A stretch of DNA of 64,000 bases. Source: Tatumella citrea. GTDB lineage: Bacteria > Pseudomonadota > Gammaproteobacteria > Enterobacterales > Enterobacteriaceae. Made by a program: the position numbers and the translations under genes. The notes beneath the pieces are model-generated. The model ran no database searches. It was not told where the DNA came from and saw nothing but the letters and a program-made list of their open reading frames with translations. Shown here piece by piece: positions 9,274 to 18,853 of the stretch; the stretch's first letter is position 1; each line of letters opens with the position of its first letter. Location: positions 3,596,001 through 3,660,000 of the forward strand of contig NZ_CP015579.1 of assembly GCF_002163585.1 (NCBI RefSeq), in the 5' to 3' direction.

Positions 9274-9669
9274 TTACATTTCGGTATTAAAAGCGTTTTT
9301 TAACCATTGCCACCGGTTTCCGGTCACAGCAATGATGTCAAAACGACAGTCTGTGGTAGCGAAACTCTGCTGCCTGGCGGCCAGCCAGATTGCGGCGGCC
9401 TTAAGTACCCGCTGTCGTTTTTGCCAGGTAATGCTGGCCAGCGCGCCGCCATATTCATCCGTTCGTCGATAACGGACTTCGACAAACACCCATTGCAGCG
9501 CATCGCGCATAATAAGGTCAATTTCGCCGGAGCGATAACTGACATTACTCGCTACCCATTTCAGCCCGGCGCGTTGCAGAAAACGGCGCGCACGCCGCTC
9601 CTGCAACTTTCCGCTGAAAATCCGGCTTAATGCACCGGCACGATTTGTCCCTGAGAATACTGATTCCAT
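9274..9669 (-). CDS. yraN: UPF0102 nuclease-fold protein YraN
   Basis: A 131-residue protein of the PD-(D/E)XK nuclease fold (UPF0102), function not established. Signature residues are visible: GEIDLIM then VFVEVRYR, the acidic and Lys/Arg positions of the fold. I chose the ATG at 9669 because an AGGA lies 7 bases upstream and the length equals E. coli YraN; a TTG at 9693 would add 8 residues. The first 43 bases overlap the 3' end of lpoA in another frame, implying coupled translation. Confidence 0.9.
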   Translation of the reverse strand: MESVFSGTNRAGALSRIFSGKLQERRARRFLQRAGLKWVASNVSYRSGEIDLIMRDALQWVFVEVRYRRTDEYGGALASITWQKRQRVLKAAAIWLAARQQSFATTDCRFDIIAVTGNRWQWLKNAFNTEM

Positions 9670-11768
9670 GATAACGTCCTGTTTATCACGCAATTCTGGC
9701 TGGCATTCAGAATACCGGTATCACCATTAATCTGATAACCGGGTTGCTGACGGATCTGGCTGAAATGGTTAGCCAGTGTCCAGGCATCGATACCCATGGC
9801 ATACAGACGTGCCAGTGAGTAATCGTTATTAAAGTTTTTCACTGTCTGCTGCATTAGCGCCGGATTAGCGCCGGACAGTAACGGAATATCACTAAACTGC
9901 AATCCATCCATTTCCAGACGGAAATCTGGTCCGGCACCTGCCTGGGAACTGCGTGAGCTCGCATACAGTGCAATATTACTGCGGGAACCGGTACTCATAG
10001 TGATCATCGGTTTAATCAGCGACAGTTCGTTCTGGCTTGCAACGATATACACCGAATCTATCTTGCCGGAGGCTGGTGTATCAGTGACAGGTGCTGGTTG
10101 TTCTGGCGCATTAAAGGTCAGACCTGCGACCGAAACTGCAGCAGGTGCTGCTGCTGCAGGCGCCTGAACCACCACAGGAGTTCCGGACATCGGAATACCA
10201 GAGTTACCGTTAATTCGTTGTTTCAGATCTGCGACTGAACCAAAGGTCTGTTCTTCAACCACCGAACCGCCCAGCTTTTGCCACTCCAGAGTAAATGCGT
10301 TAGCCACGCGGGTACCGTAATTATTCGACGGAACCAGCAACAATGGCATCCGCTTATTTTGCTGCCAGATATGGCGGGCTGCATCGCGGGCTTCATTTTC
10401 CGGTGACAATGCGAAATAACACATATTCGGGTGGTTCTGCAGGCTGCCAGGCTCATTAAGTGCCAGAATATTCAGCGGAGTAGATAAACCGGCCACAGTC
10501 GCGACATCTTCTTTCAGTAAAGGCCCGACCACCAGCGTTGCACCATCATTCTGTGCCTGCTGAATCAGCTGTGCGACCGGCTGAGCATTGGTGTCGTACA
10601 CTTTGATCTGCGCGTTACTGCTGGCTGGTGCGGTCTCCGGTTGAGCCGGAGCTGGTGCAGCAGCCGTTGCCGGTGTTGCACTCGCAGCTGTTATGGCCGG
10701 AGTAGTGCCAGGCACAGATGCGGCCGCCGGGCTGACTACGGTATTCGGGTCAGTCGGCGAAGTCGCACTGATCGGTGCATTAGCACTACCGGTGACTGTT
10801 GTTGTCGCTGGCGGTGTTACTGCCCCTTGCGCTCCGGCAGGTGCCGCAGTACCTGCCGCAGGGGTTGCAGTGCCGGGTTGTGCCGGTGCTGCAGCCACCT
10901 GATTAATCACTCCGTTACGCGCATCTTCAAACCCTTTCTCAATCGCCTGAGAAAATACTGCCGCTGGCCCGGTTAATGGCAGCAGCAAGGCAATGGTATT
11001 GGTCGAGGCCGGGGTCATATTCATGCTTTGCAGCAGCCCTGCAGGCAGCTGTTTAGAAGCCGGGTTGTCCGGATAACGGGTTTGCCAGTCTTTAACACCG
11101 GCTTTTAGTGTATTTTGATCGCCATTGCTACGGTAGTAGACGCCCAGCAGATCCAACCATCCCTGCAGCACATTTTCATTCGCATTGAACACGAAGTTAT
11201 TGGTCTGTTGCTGAGAGAATTTGCGCAGCGTTTGCCAGGTAGCATCCAGATTTTTTTGTGCTGCATCACCCTGCAACAACGGCTGTAAGGCTATATAAGC
11301 ACGTACCGTTTCGAGGGTTGGCTGATTGCTGGTCGCAGCTATAGTTGTTGCGTAATAGCGAGTCTTCTGATCGGCAGATAAACCGGAAACATCAGTCGAT
11401 TTCAGCAATGGCAGAGCTGCGGCGGAATTATTGGTAGCAACCGCATACTGCGCTTTCAGTAAATTCAGCTCCTGCTGCTGAGTCGCGGTGACTTTCTGCG
11501 GCAGTGTATGCAACTGTTTTCCGGCATCCGGATACTTTCCTTCAGCCATTAACGCGCGGATTGCGAGTAATTGCCAGTCGGTCTTGCTATCATCACTGCT
11601 TTGCTGCATTTGCTGCAGGTAATAAGCAGAGGTGCCGGTGGCCGGAGCCTGCACATTAACCGCAGGTGTCTGTGGCCCCTGAGTGGAGCAGGCAGCCAGA
11701 ATAAGTCCGGCGAGAACGACAGGAACAAAACGCCCTGCTTTACGACGATTCACATTTGAAAGAAGCAT
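9627..11768 (-). CDS. lpoA: Penicillin-binding protein 1A activator LpoA
   Basis: Outer-membrane lipoprotein that reaches through the periplasm to stimulate the transpeptidase of PBP1A (MrcA). It has 713 residues. Signal peptide with lipobox LAAC (Cys27); helical TPR-like N-domain to about residue 250; then a periplasmic-binding-protein-like C-domain ([16 protein letters not shown] from about 258). A low-complexity Ala/Pro/Thr linker of about 100 residues (roughly 289-386) interrupts the C-domain and is longer than in E. coli. The ATG at 11768 (GGAA upstream) matches the family; an upstream start at 11831 would spoil the signal peptide. Divergent from rsmI, heads lpoA-yraN-diaA-dolP. Confidence 0.95.
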   Translation of the reverse strand: MLLSNVNRRKAGRFVPVVLAGLILAACSTQGPQTPAVNVQAPATGTSAYYLQQMQQSSDDSKTDWQLLAIRALMAEGKYPDAGKQLHTLPQKVTATQQQELNLLKAQYAVATNNSAAALPLLKSTDVSGLSADQKTRYYATTIAATSNQPTLETVRAYIALQPLLQGDAAQKNLDATWQTLRKFSQQQTNNFVFNANENVLQGWLDLLGVYYRSNGDQNTLKAGVKDWQTRYPDNPASKQLPAGLLQSMNMTPASTNTIALLLPLTGPAAVFSQAIEKGFEDARNGVINQVAAAPAQPGTATPAAGTAAPAGAQGAVTPPATTTVTGSANAPISATSPTDPNTVVSPAAASVPGTTPAITAASATPATAAAPAPAQPETAPASSNAQIKVYDTNAQPVAQLIQQAQNDGATLVVGPLLKEDVATVAGLSTPLNILALNEPGSLQNHPNMCYFALSPENEARDAARHIWQQNKRMPLLLVPSNNYGTRVANAFTLEWQKLGGSVVEEQTFGSVADLKQRINGNSGIPMSGTPVVVQAPAAAAPAAVSVAGLTFNAPEQPAPVTDTPASGKIDSVYIVASQNELSLIKPMITMSTGSRSNIALYASSRSSQAGAGPDFRLEMDGLQFSDIPLLSGANPALMQQTVKNFNNDYSLARLYAMGIDAWTLANHFSQIRQQPGYQINGDTGILNASQNCVINRTLSWNQYSQGQIVPVH

Positions 11769-11830
11769 ACGGTTTCCGGTTATGTTTTTTTCAGAACGCC
11801 TAATAATAATTCGGCAATTCGGATGAAACA

Positions 11831-12706
11831 ATGAAACAAAACGATCAGACAGAGATTTCTGCGGGCACCTTGTATATCGTCCCCACCCCGATAGGTAACC
11901 TGGGCGATATCACACAACGTGCACTGGATGTCCTGTCAAACGCAGACTTGATTGCCGCAGAAGATACACGCCACACCGGCATGTTACTACAACATTTCGC
12001 AATCAATGCGCGCCTGTTCGCACTACACGACCACAATGAACAGCAAAAGGCCGACCTGCTGATAACCCGGTTACAGGCAGGAGAAAGTATAGCGCTGGTT
12101 TCTGATGCCGGTACTCCGCTGATTAATGACCCCGGCTATCATCTGGTGACCAAATGCCGCCAGGCTGGAGTGCGTATTGTACCTTTGCCCGGAGCCTGTG
12201 CGGCGATAACAGCATTAAGTGCCTCGGGATTACCGTCAGATCGATTCTGTTACGAAGGATTTCTGCCCGCGAAAACCAAGGGGCGCTGCGATACCTTGCG
12301 TGCCCTGGTGACTGAGCCCCGAACCCTGATCTTCTATGAATCTACCCATCGTCTGCTGGATAGCCTGCAGGATATGGTGCAGGAACTGGGTGCCGACCGG
12401 TATGTCGTGCTGGCGCGAGAAATCACCAAAACCTGGGAGAGTATTCATGGTGCACCGGTGGCCGAATTGCTCAGTTGGGTGAAAGAAGATGAGAACCGGC
12501 GTAAAGGCGAAATGGTGCTGATTGTGGAAGGCTACCGTGCAGAGGAAGAGGCTTTACCTCCGGAAGCACTGCGCACCCTGAGCCTGTTGCAGCGTGAATT
12601 ACCGCTGAAAAAAGCGGCTGCTTTGGCGGCAGAGATTCATGGCGTAAAGAAAAATGCACTTTACCGTTACGCATTAGATCAACAGGAAGATGCGCAAGAC
12701 GCGTGA
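11831..12706 (+). CDS. rsmI: 16S rRNA 2'-O-methyltransferase RsmI
   Basis: SAM-dependent enzyme that methylates the 2'-oxygen of C1402 in 16S rRNA, in the tetrapyrrole-methylase (class III) fold; 291 residues (E. coli 286). Motifs visible: [16 protein letters not shown] at the start, [26 protein letters not shown], and FYESTHRL. Divergent from lpoA with 62 bases between starts. The stop codon lies inside the promoter of rnpB. Confidence 0.96.
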   Translation: MKQNDQTEISAGTLYIVPTPIGNLGDITQRALDVLSNADLIAAEDTRHTGMLLQHFAINARLFALHDHNEQQKADLLITRLQAGESIALVSDAGTPLINDPGYHLVTKCRQAGVRIVPLPGACAAITALSASGLPSDRFCYEGFLPAKTKGRCDTLRALVTEPRTLIFYESTHRLLDSLQDMVQELGADRYVVLAREITKTWESIHGAPVAELLSWVKEDENRRKGEMVLIVEGYRAEEEALPPEALRTLSLLQRELPLKKAAALAAEIHGVKKNALYRYALDQQEDAQDA

Positions 12707-12731
12707 CAAATGTCAGCGAATACCCTATCAT
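12703..12731 (+). promoter_or_regulatory. Sigma-70 promoter of rnpB
   Basis: -35 GTGACA (12703-12708) and -10 TATCAT (12726-12731), each 5 of 6 to consensus, with a 17-base spacer. The RNA start inferred from E. coli rnpB is 12740, 9 bases after the -10. The -35 overlaps the rsmI stop codon (TGA at 12704-12706). Confidence 0.8.
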
Positions 12732-12739
12732 CCGCCGCC

Positions 12740-13114
<375 letters not shown>

Positions 13115-13122
13115 TTTATGTG

Positions 13123-13146
13123 AAAAACCCGCTTCGGCGGGTTTTT
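13123..13146 (+). terminator. Intrinsic terminator of rnpB
   Basis: AAAAACCCGC and GCGGGTTTTT pair around a TTCG loop and end in a T run, nine bases after the mature 3' end. Confidence 0.93.
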
Positions 13147-13234
13147 TGCTTTCTGCATTATGAAACATGCTCACCGCTGCCCTGTCGCGGACGGTCCACG
13201 ACGCTGTTCACCCCACAAAACGCCCCTGACCAGC

Positions 13235-14119
13235 TTACGGCAGTTGATCAGCCACCTGGCGGGCAAATGCCTGGATGGCAGGCATTAGATTTCCCTGTTC
13301 TGGCGGAGATAGCAGCCACAGAAAGTTTTCCGGCTGATATTCCCGACCGGCAATAATCTGCAATTTATCCCGTAGCGGGCTGCTTTCCAGCACCGCCAGT
13401 GGCACGATACCAATACCAACACCGTTAGCTACCAGCTCCATCTGCAAATGTGCCCCGGCACTTTCCACATTGACCTTTAACCGGCTGCCCTGCTGTTCAA
13501 GATAACGGATAACCCCGGCCCGCAGGCCGCACCCTTCCGGGTTCAGAACCCATCCCTGCCGGGCAGCTTCACACAAAGGAATATCGTCCGGATACATCCC
13601 TTTACGGGCAATGACGGCAACGGCCAGGGGTTTAAGGTTGGCTGCCTGGATATTTTCCGGTATCGCCAGATTAGCAGGACCGATTGCCAGCATCGCGTCC
13701 AGATCAAGATTTTCCAGCCTTTTCAGCAACTGCCCTCCCCACCCGCAACTGATAGTCACGCCGGCATGTTCAAATTGCTCGCGTAATTTCTCCAGCGTCC
13801 GGGTCAGGCTGACTTCACTCAGGCTCTGAGGTAAGCCCAGCCGCAGTGGCCCGCGGGCCTGGCCTTCTTCATCCGCTAGTGCATACAACCGTCTGGCTTC
13901 TCTTTTCAGGGTCAGACATTGCTGATAAACCCGCTGCCCGACGGTAGTCAGACGCAAAGGCTTGGTCTGTCTGTCCAGCAGCTGTGTACCCAGTGACTGC
14001 TCCAGGCTTTGTAAGCGGCGGGTAATCGCCGACTGAGTGATCCCCAGATGTTCGGCTGCCTGGCTCAGTGAAGAAAACTGCACCACTGCCAGCAGTGCAT
14101 CAATGTCGTCTATTCGCAT
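13235..14119 (-). CDS. LysR-type regulator of the adjacent organosulfur-like cluster
   Basis: LysR-family regulator, 294 residues. Winged helix-turn-helix at residues 3-62 (SLSQAAEHLGITQSAITRRLQSLEQSLG), then a two-lobed effector domain (GPLRLGLPQ onward). It is transcribed divergently from the first binding-protein gene across 111 bases, the usual layout for a regulator of the neighbouring operon. AT-rich repeats in that gap (GCATAT at 14142, GCATTT at 14166) could be operator halves. It does not look like CysB or Cbl by length or sequence. The inducer is unknown. Confidence 0.82.
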   Translation of the reverse strand: MRIDDIDALLAVVQFSSLSQAAEHLGITQSAITRRLQSLEQSLGTQLLDRQTKPLRLTTVGQRVYQQCLTLKREARRLYALADEEGQARGPLRLGLPQSLSEVSLTRTLEKLREQFEHAGVTISCGWGGQLLKRLENLDLDAMLAIGPANLAIPENIQAANLKPLAVAVIARKGMYPDDIPLCEAARQGWVLNPEGCGLRAGVIRYLEQQGSRLKVNVESAGAHLQMELVANGVGIGIVPLAVLESSPLRDKLQIIAGREYQPENFLWLLSPPEQGNLMPAIQAFARQVADQLP

Positions 14120-14230
14120 GCTTTTCTCTTATGAACTTATTGCATATTAGCTTAGCTTAAAATTGCATTTTAGGAATAAAAATCCCTTTGCTAACGTAAT
14201 ATCACATTTCATTTCAGTCAGGAATTATTT

Positions 14231-15193
14231 ATGCGTTTTTCCTTAGCAGTTCGTCAGTCCACACGCATGATTGCCGGGATATTGGGTCTGTGGTTGATGC
14301 TGGGCTCGGTTATCAGTGCCAGTGCAGCGCAAACCACACTGGTCATTGGCGATCAGGCTCGTATTTTACGCAGCCTGCTTGAAGCCTCAGGAGTATTACA
14401 GGGGATTCCGTACCAAATCCGCTGGGCCAATTTTCAGGGCGCCGCCCCACTGTTTGAAGCCCAGCGGGCCGATGCCGTCGATACTTCTTATGCAGGCGAT
14501 CTGCCGGTATTACAGGCACTGGCCGGAGGGGTTAATCTTAAAATTATTCTTACCGAAGTGAGCAGCGGCAAAGGTAACGGGATCGTAGTGCCGGCCAATA
14601 GTCCGGTTAAAACTGTCAGTGATCTGCGCGGACAGCAGGTGGTGGTTTCTTCAGCCGCCGGCAGTATTTCACAAAACCTGCTCTATCTGGCACTGGAAAA
14701 AGCAGGTCTGTCACGTCAGGATGCACGAATCCGCTTTGTGCTACCCGTCGATGCCAGCGCGGCCTTCAACAGTGGCCAAATCAAAGCGTGGGCTGTATTT
14801 GATCCCTACCTGGCCGTAGCTCAGCAAAATGGCGGACGGCTAATTACCGACGCCAGCAAACTCACTTCCTCATTTTCATTTCTGACGGCCACCAGCCAAT
14901 CGTTAGCTGATCCGGCCAAACAGCAGGCTATAAAAGATTTTGCCGGCAGGGTTCGTCAGGCCAGGTTGTGGGCTCTTAGCCATCCACAACAATATGCTGA
15001 CAGTTACGCAAAACTAAGTCATCTGCCACCAGCCACCGCCGTGCTGATCACTTCCCGGGCCGCTACAGACTCACGCAGTGTGACCTCTGCCGATCTTGCC
15101 AGTTTGCAGGCAACTGCAGACCGTTTTTATCACTACGGCATCCTGCCGGACAAAATCAACGTCACCGATCATGCCATCAAAGGATTTCTGTAA
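14231..15193 (+). CDS. ABC transporter substrate-binding protein, SsuA-like
   Basis: Periplasmic binding protein of 320 residues with a Sec signal peptide (about 1-33, ending SASAA). The mature part has the aliphatic-sulfonate/NMT1 pattern: YQIRWANFQGAAPLFEAQRADAVD, then VSDLRGQQVVVSSAAGSI and AWAVFDPYLAVAQ. Such proteins bind sulfonates, taurine or similar organosulfur anions, but the ligand cannot be read from sequence. No permease or ATPase is directly adjacent, so it may share those at 18834-20611 with the second binding protein. Confidence 0.85.
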   Translation: MRFSLAVRQSTRMIAGILGLWLMLGSVISASAAQTTLVIGDQARILRSLLEASGVLQGIPYQIRWANFQGAAPLFEAQRADAVDTSYAGDLPVLQALAGGVNLKIILTEVSSGKGNGIVVPANSPVKTVSDLRGQQVVVSSAAGSISQNLLYLALEKAGLSRQDARIRFVLPVDASAAFNSGQIKAWAVFDPYLAVAQQNGGRLITDASKLTSSFSFLTATSQSLADPAKQQAIKDFAGRVRQARLWALSHPQQYADSYAKLSHLPPATAVLITSRAATDSRSVTSADLASLQATADRFYHYGILPDKINVTDHAIKGFL

Positions 15194-15313
15194 CTGGCGC
15201 TAAATCATCTCAGTCGCCGCCAGCACGGGCTTGTTATATCTGATATGCATAATTACTAATGTTAAAAATGAATTTTGATCATATTAATATTCAGCCTAGA
15301 GTATAAAAAATCT

Positions 15314-15330
15314 CCTCCGGCCTCCGGAGG
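15314..15330. repeat. GC-rich hairpin in the leader of the LLM monooxygenase gene
   Basis: CCTCCGG and CCGGAGG pair with a 3-base loop, 36 bases before the ATG of the monooxygenase gene. No T run follows on the plus strand. It could mark the 3' end of the binding-protein transcript or a leader structure. Confidence 0.45.
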
Positions 15331-15365
15331 TCCCCGGTAACCAGTTAGGTATACAGGAAACGACT

Positions 15366-16457
15366 ATGAGCATTCAGTTTATCGGCATGATCAGCCACCG
15401 CCTGAGTTCAGAAACTATTGCAGCCTCTGGCCCTATTTTTGATAAAGATTACATCACCCGTATCGCCCGCGCCCATGAAGATGCCGGCTTTGACCGACTG
15501 CTGGTTGCCCATGCCTCTGACCAGCCTGACGGCTTTCTGGTCACCGCGCTGGCCGGACTTTCTACCGAAAAAATTAAGTTTTTACTCGCCCATCGCCCAG
15601 GTTTTGTTTCTCCTACCCTCGCAGCCCGGAAATTTGCAACTCTGCATCAGCTGCTGGATAACCGCCTGGCGGTGCATATCATCAGTGGTGGCAGTGATGC
15701 CGAGCAGCGTAAAGATGGCGATTTTCTCAACCATGATCAACGCTACGCCAGAAGTGAGGCGTTTCTTGATGTAGTACGTAATGTCTGGACCAGTGACAAA
15801 CCTTTCGATTTCAGTAATTCGTTCTACCAGGCAGAGCAGGCAGTATCTGCTATTCGTCCGGCAGCAGATCAGCCAATCCCGGTATTCTTTGGTGGTTCAT
15901 CAGACGCAGCCATCCGCGTCGCCGGTAAGCATGCCGATGTTTATGCGCTGTGGGGAGAATCTCTGGCCCAGACCAAAGAAACCATTGAGCGTGTGAGGGC
16001 AGAAGCCGCGCGTCATGGTCGCGAAGTTGAGTTTAGTGTCTCTTTCCGGCCAATTATTGCAGATACCGAAGAAGCCGCCTGGGAAAAAGCTAAGCAGATT
16101 CTTGCTACTGCTACCCATCGTCAACAGACCTCAGGACCGCTGAAACCAGACAATAAGCCGCAAAGTGTCGGAGCCAGAAGGCTGCGCGAAACCGCCGCCC
16201 TCGGTGATGTGGTGGATAAACGTCTGTGGACAGGAATTGCCCGTCTGGTTGGCGGCGGCCAAAACTCTACCTCTCTGGTCGGTACTCCGGAACAAGTGGC
16301 TGATGCACTACTGGATTACTACGATCTCGGCGTGCGGAATTTCCTGATTCGTGGTTTTGATCCGCTCAATGATGCGGTGGACTACGGCAAAGCTCTGCTG
16401 CCTCTGACCCGGGAAAAAGTCGCTGCCCGTGAGCAGGCTGAACGCAAACGCGCCTGA
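15366..16457 (+). CDS. LLM-class FMN-dependent monooxygenase, SsuD/MsuD-related
   Basis: Luciferase-like TIM-barrel flavoenzyme of 363 residues, of the group that uses FMNH2 and O2 to cleave C-S or other C-X bonds. Family landmarks: LAHRPGFVSPTLAARKFATL, ISGGSDAEQRKDGDFL and PVFFGGSSDAAI are all at SsuD positions. However, aligning by eye to E. coli SsuD, the residues tied to sulfonate catalysis are replaced: Cys54 by Gln53, Arg226 by Ser, His228 by Arg, Arg297 by Val, Tyr331 by Phe. So it is a distinct subgroup and alkanesulfonate may not be the substrate. No flavin reductase is encoded nearby. Confidence 0.85.
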   Translation: MSIQFIGMISHRLSSETIAASGPIFDKDYITRIARAHEDAGFDRLLVAHASDQPDGFLVTALAGLSTEKIKFLLAHRPGFVSPTLAARKFATLHQLLDNRLAVHIISGGSDAEQRKDGDFLNHDQRYARSEAFLDVVRNVWTSDKPFDFSNSFYQAEQAVSAIRPAADQPIPVFFGGSSDAAIRVAGKHADVYALWGESLAQTKETIERVRAEAARHGREVEFSVSFRPIIADTEEAAWEKAKQILATATHRQQTSGPLKPDNKPQSVGARRLRETAALGDVVDKRLWTGIARLVGGGQNSTSLVGTPEQVADALLDYYDLGVRNFLIRGFDPLNDAVDYGKALLPLTREKVAAREQAERKRA

Positions 16458-16477
16458 TACCTGTAGAGGAAGCTTCA

Positions 16478-17665
16478 ATGATCCAGGCAGAAAACCGTTC
16501 GTCCCCCTGGCCTGCCGGCCCGCAGTTTGCTGACATCGGCCGAAAGATGGCAGAAAGTGCAGAGCAGATTGACCAGAATGGCGCTTTCCCGCATCAGAAT
16601 CTGACATGGCTGCGGCAAAATAAACTGTTGTCTCTGGCAACGGCTCAGCAATACGGAGGTAATGGTGCGTCGTTAGCCACACTGCAACAGGTGATAGCCG
16701 CGATTGCCGGAGGAGAGCCTTCTACCGCGTTGATTACCTGTATGCACTATCTTCATCATCTCCGTCTGCGCCAGCCTAATCGCTGGCCGGCAGAGCTTAT
16801 CCGTCGGGTTTCGGAATCGGCGGTCAGTGAAGGTGGATTAATTAACAGCCTGCGGGTAGAACCGGAACTTGGCTCGCCTGCCCGTGGCGGGTTACCGCAG
16901 ACGATAGCCAAACGTACCGCAACCGGCTGGGTGCTGAATGGCCACAAACTTTATACCACCGGCATTGAGGGACTGCACTGGCTGGCGGTCTGGGCCCGGA
17001 GCGACGACCAGACACCACTGGTCGGAAGCTGGCTGGTGCCTAAATCAGCGCCGGGCATCAGCATTATTCACAGCTGGGATCATCTTGGTATGCGCGGTAC
17101 CGGCAGCCATGAGGTGATCCTGAAAGATGTAACAGTTCCGTTGAATTATGCCGCAGATGTGACTCCGTATACCGGAGCAGTTACGCCAGATAATGAGGCT
17201 TTAACCCGGTTTGCCAACGCAAATACCGCTTTGCTGGCAGCCATTTATGATTCGATAGCCCGTTCAGCTATCACCTGGCTTACCGGCTGGTTGCAACAAC
17301 GAATACCTTCCGGACTGGGCAAACCTCTGGCTTCACTGCCACGTGTCCATGAGCAGGTCGGACAGATTGAAGCTCTGTTACTGACCAACCGCAGCCTGCT
17401 GGATTTAGCTGCCCGTGAAGCCTTCAGCCAGTCCGATGCCGGGCTGGCCAAAGCGACCATTACTGACAATGCCATTACGGTAGTCGATCTGGCTCTGCAG
17501 TTATCCGGTAACCACGGGCTGACCCGTGATAATCCTCTGGAGCGTCATTACCGCAATGTTCTCTGCGGCAGAGTTCACACACCGCAACGGGATAGTGCCT
17601 GGATTCTCGCAGGGCGCCAGCGACTGATGACCACAAACACAACGATATCACCGGCAACGGAATAA
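16478..17665 (+). CDS. Acyl-CoA-dehydrogenase-fold flavoprotein, probable monooxygenase (SfnB/MsuC/DszC-like)
   Basis: A 395-residue protein with the acyl-CoA dehydrogenase fold: helical N-domain (1-120), beta-barrel (GWVLNGHKLYTTGIEGLHWLAVW near 145-170; HLGMRGTGSHEVIL near 205), helical C-domain. The C-terminal catalytic Glu of true dehydrogenases is absent; the segment reads YRNVLCGRVHTPQRD, as in flavin-dependent desulfurisation monooxygenases (DszC, MsuC, SfnB). It starts 20 bases after the LLM monooxygenase, so the two are co-transcribed; MsuD/MsuC are a comparable LLM plus ACAD-fold pair for methanesulfonate/sulfinate. Substrate unknown. Confidence 0.8.
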   Translation: MIQAENRSSPWPAGPQFADIGRKMAESAEQIDQNGAFPHQNLTWLRQNKLLSLATAQQYGGNGASLATLQQVIAAIAGGEPSTALITCMHYLHHLRLRQPNRWPAELIRRVSESAVSEGGLINSLRVEPELGSPARGGLPQTIAKRTATGWVLNGHKLYTTGIEGLHWLAVWARSDDQTPLVGSWLVPKSAPGISIIHSWDHLGMRGTGSHEVILKDVTVPLNYAADVTPYTGAVTPDNEALTRFANANTALLAAIYDSIARSAITWLTGWLQQRIPSGLGKPLASLPRVHEQVGQIEALLLTNRSLLDLAAREAFSQSDAGLAKATITDNAITVVDLALQLSGNHGLTRDNPLERHYRNVLCGRVHTPQRDSAWILAGRQRLMTTNTTISPATE

Positions 17666-17755
17666 TCACCTTCATGCCACGAATCTGATCCGGGTAATGC
17701 TGCCCGGTAATGGCTTTCTTCCCGCGACCGGGAACTGATGACAAGGAAATAATTT

Positions 17756-18853
17756 ATGCGCTCTTCTGTATTATCCCGCAGGCGTTTTCTGGCGCTAAGT
17801 TCCGGACTTGCCGCCACACCGTTACTGGGGGGATTTTCTTCACCACTGTGGGCGGCTCAGCCGGCCAGTGATTCTATGGCTGGTATGGCCGGGATGATAG
17901 AGGCTGCCGACAATACCAAAGGCGGGGTGGCGGATACTTCGTCGCTACGTTTGCCGGAGCCTTTTAAATTAAAACTGGCAATAAATCAAAGTGCTATCTG
18001 TATTGCGCCGGTCACGGTGGCGCAGCAGCAGAATCTGTTCAGCAAATACAATCTGGATGTCGAGTTCGTTAACTTCGGTAACTCGACCGATGTGCTGTTG
18101 CAGGCGATTGCCACCGGTAAAGCCGATGCCGGAATTGGTATGGCCCTGCGCTGGTTAAAAGCCCTGGAGCAGGGATTCGATGTCAAACTGACGGCAGGAA
18201 CGCATGGGGGATGCCTGAGCCTGCTGACCACAACAAACTCCTCCTACACTTCACTGAGCAGCCTGAAAGGCCAGTCTATCGGTGTCACAGACATGGCCGG
18301 GCCGGATAAGAACTTCTTCGCAATTTTACTGAAAAATCATGGCGTTGACCCAATTTCCGATGTTCAGTGGAAAGTTTATCCGGCGGACCTGATGACCCGT
18401 GCACTGGATAACGGGGAAATTGCTGCCGTCAGCGGTAGTGAACCCTTCAGCACCAGAATGCTGGATACCGGTAAATACAAGCTACTGGCCAGTAATATGA
18501 CCGGCGAATACGCCAATCTCAGTTGCTGTGTTATCGGGGTCAGCGGCACTCTGGCACGTAAGCATAAAGCTGCAGCCGCAGCCCTGACCCAGTCCCTGCT
18601 GGATGCTCATAGCTTTGCAGCAAAAAACCCGCAAAAAGTGGGTACTGAATTTATGGCCCATGCACTGAATACCACGCCACAGGAAGTTTCAGCCATCCTG
18701 ATGAGTCAGGCACACGACCACCATGCGGTGGGAGAGGTATTTGTCAATGAAATGACCCGTTACGTGACTGATTTGCAACGGGTACAGGTCATCAGTGCTT
18801 CAGTAAATCCTCACCAGTTCGCGGAGAGTATTTATGCAAATGTATTCGCCTGA
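17756..18853 (+). CDS. Tat-exported ABC substrate-binding protein (NMT1/SsuA-like)
   Basis: A 365-residue periplasmic binding protein. The N-terminus SRRRFLALSSG is a twin-arginine motif (Arg8-Arg10) with a hydrophobic stretch to about residue 34, so export is predicted through Tat, meaning it folds in the cytoplasm first. After a Met/Ala-rich linker (DSMAGMAGM) the NMT1-like fold begins (LKLAINQSAICIAPVTVAQQQ; VEFVNFGNSTDVLLQAIATGKAD). Cysteines occur at GGCLSLL and LSCCVIG. Tat export is unusual for this family and may reflect a bound cofactor. It overlaps the permease gene by 20 bases. Confidence 0.82.
   Translation: MRSSVLSRRRFLALSSGLAATPLLGGFSSPLWAAQPASDSMAGMAGMIEAADNTKGGVADTSSLRLPEPFKLKLAINQSAICIAPVTVAQQQNLFSKYNLDVEFVNFGNSTDVLLQAIATGKADAGIGMALRWLKALEQGFDVKLTAGTHGGCLSLLTTTNSSYTSLSSLKGQSIGVTDMAGPDKNFFAILLKNHGVDPISDVQWKVYPADLMTRALDNGEIAAVSGSEPFSTRMLDTGKYKLLASNMTGEYANLSCCVIGVSGTLARKHKAAAAALTQSLLDAHSFAAKNPQKVGTEFMAHALNTTPQEVSAILMSQAHDHHAVGEVFVNEMTRYVTDLQRVQVISASVNPHQFAESIYANVFA

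Noticed and set aside
10641..10976. Cys/Arg-rich plus-strand frame of 111 codons over lpoA
   Set aside because: It is the antisense of the Ala/Pro/Thr-rich linker of LpoA, where low-complexity GC codons keep the other strand open. No ribosome site or family pattern.
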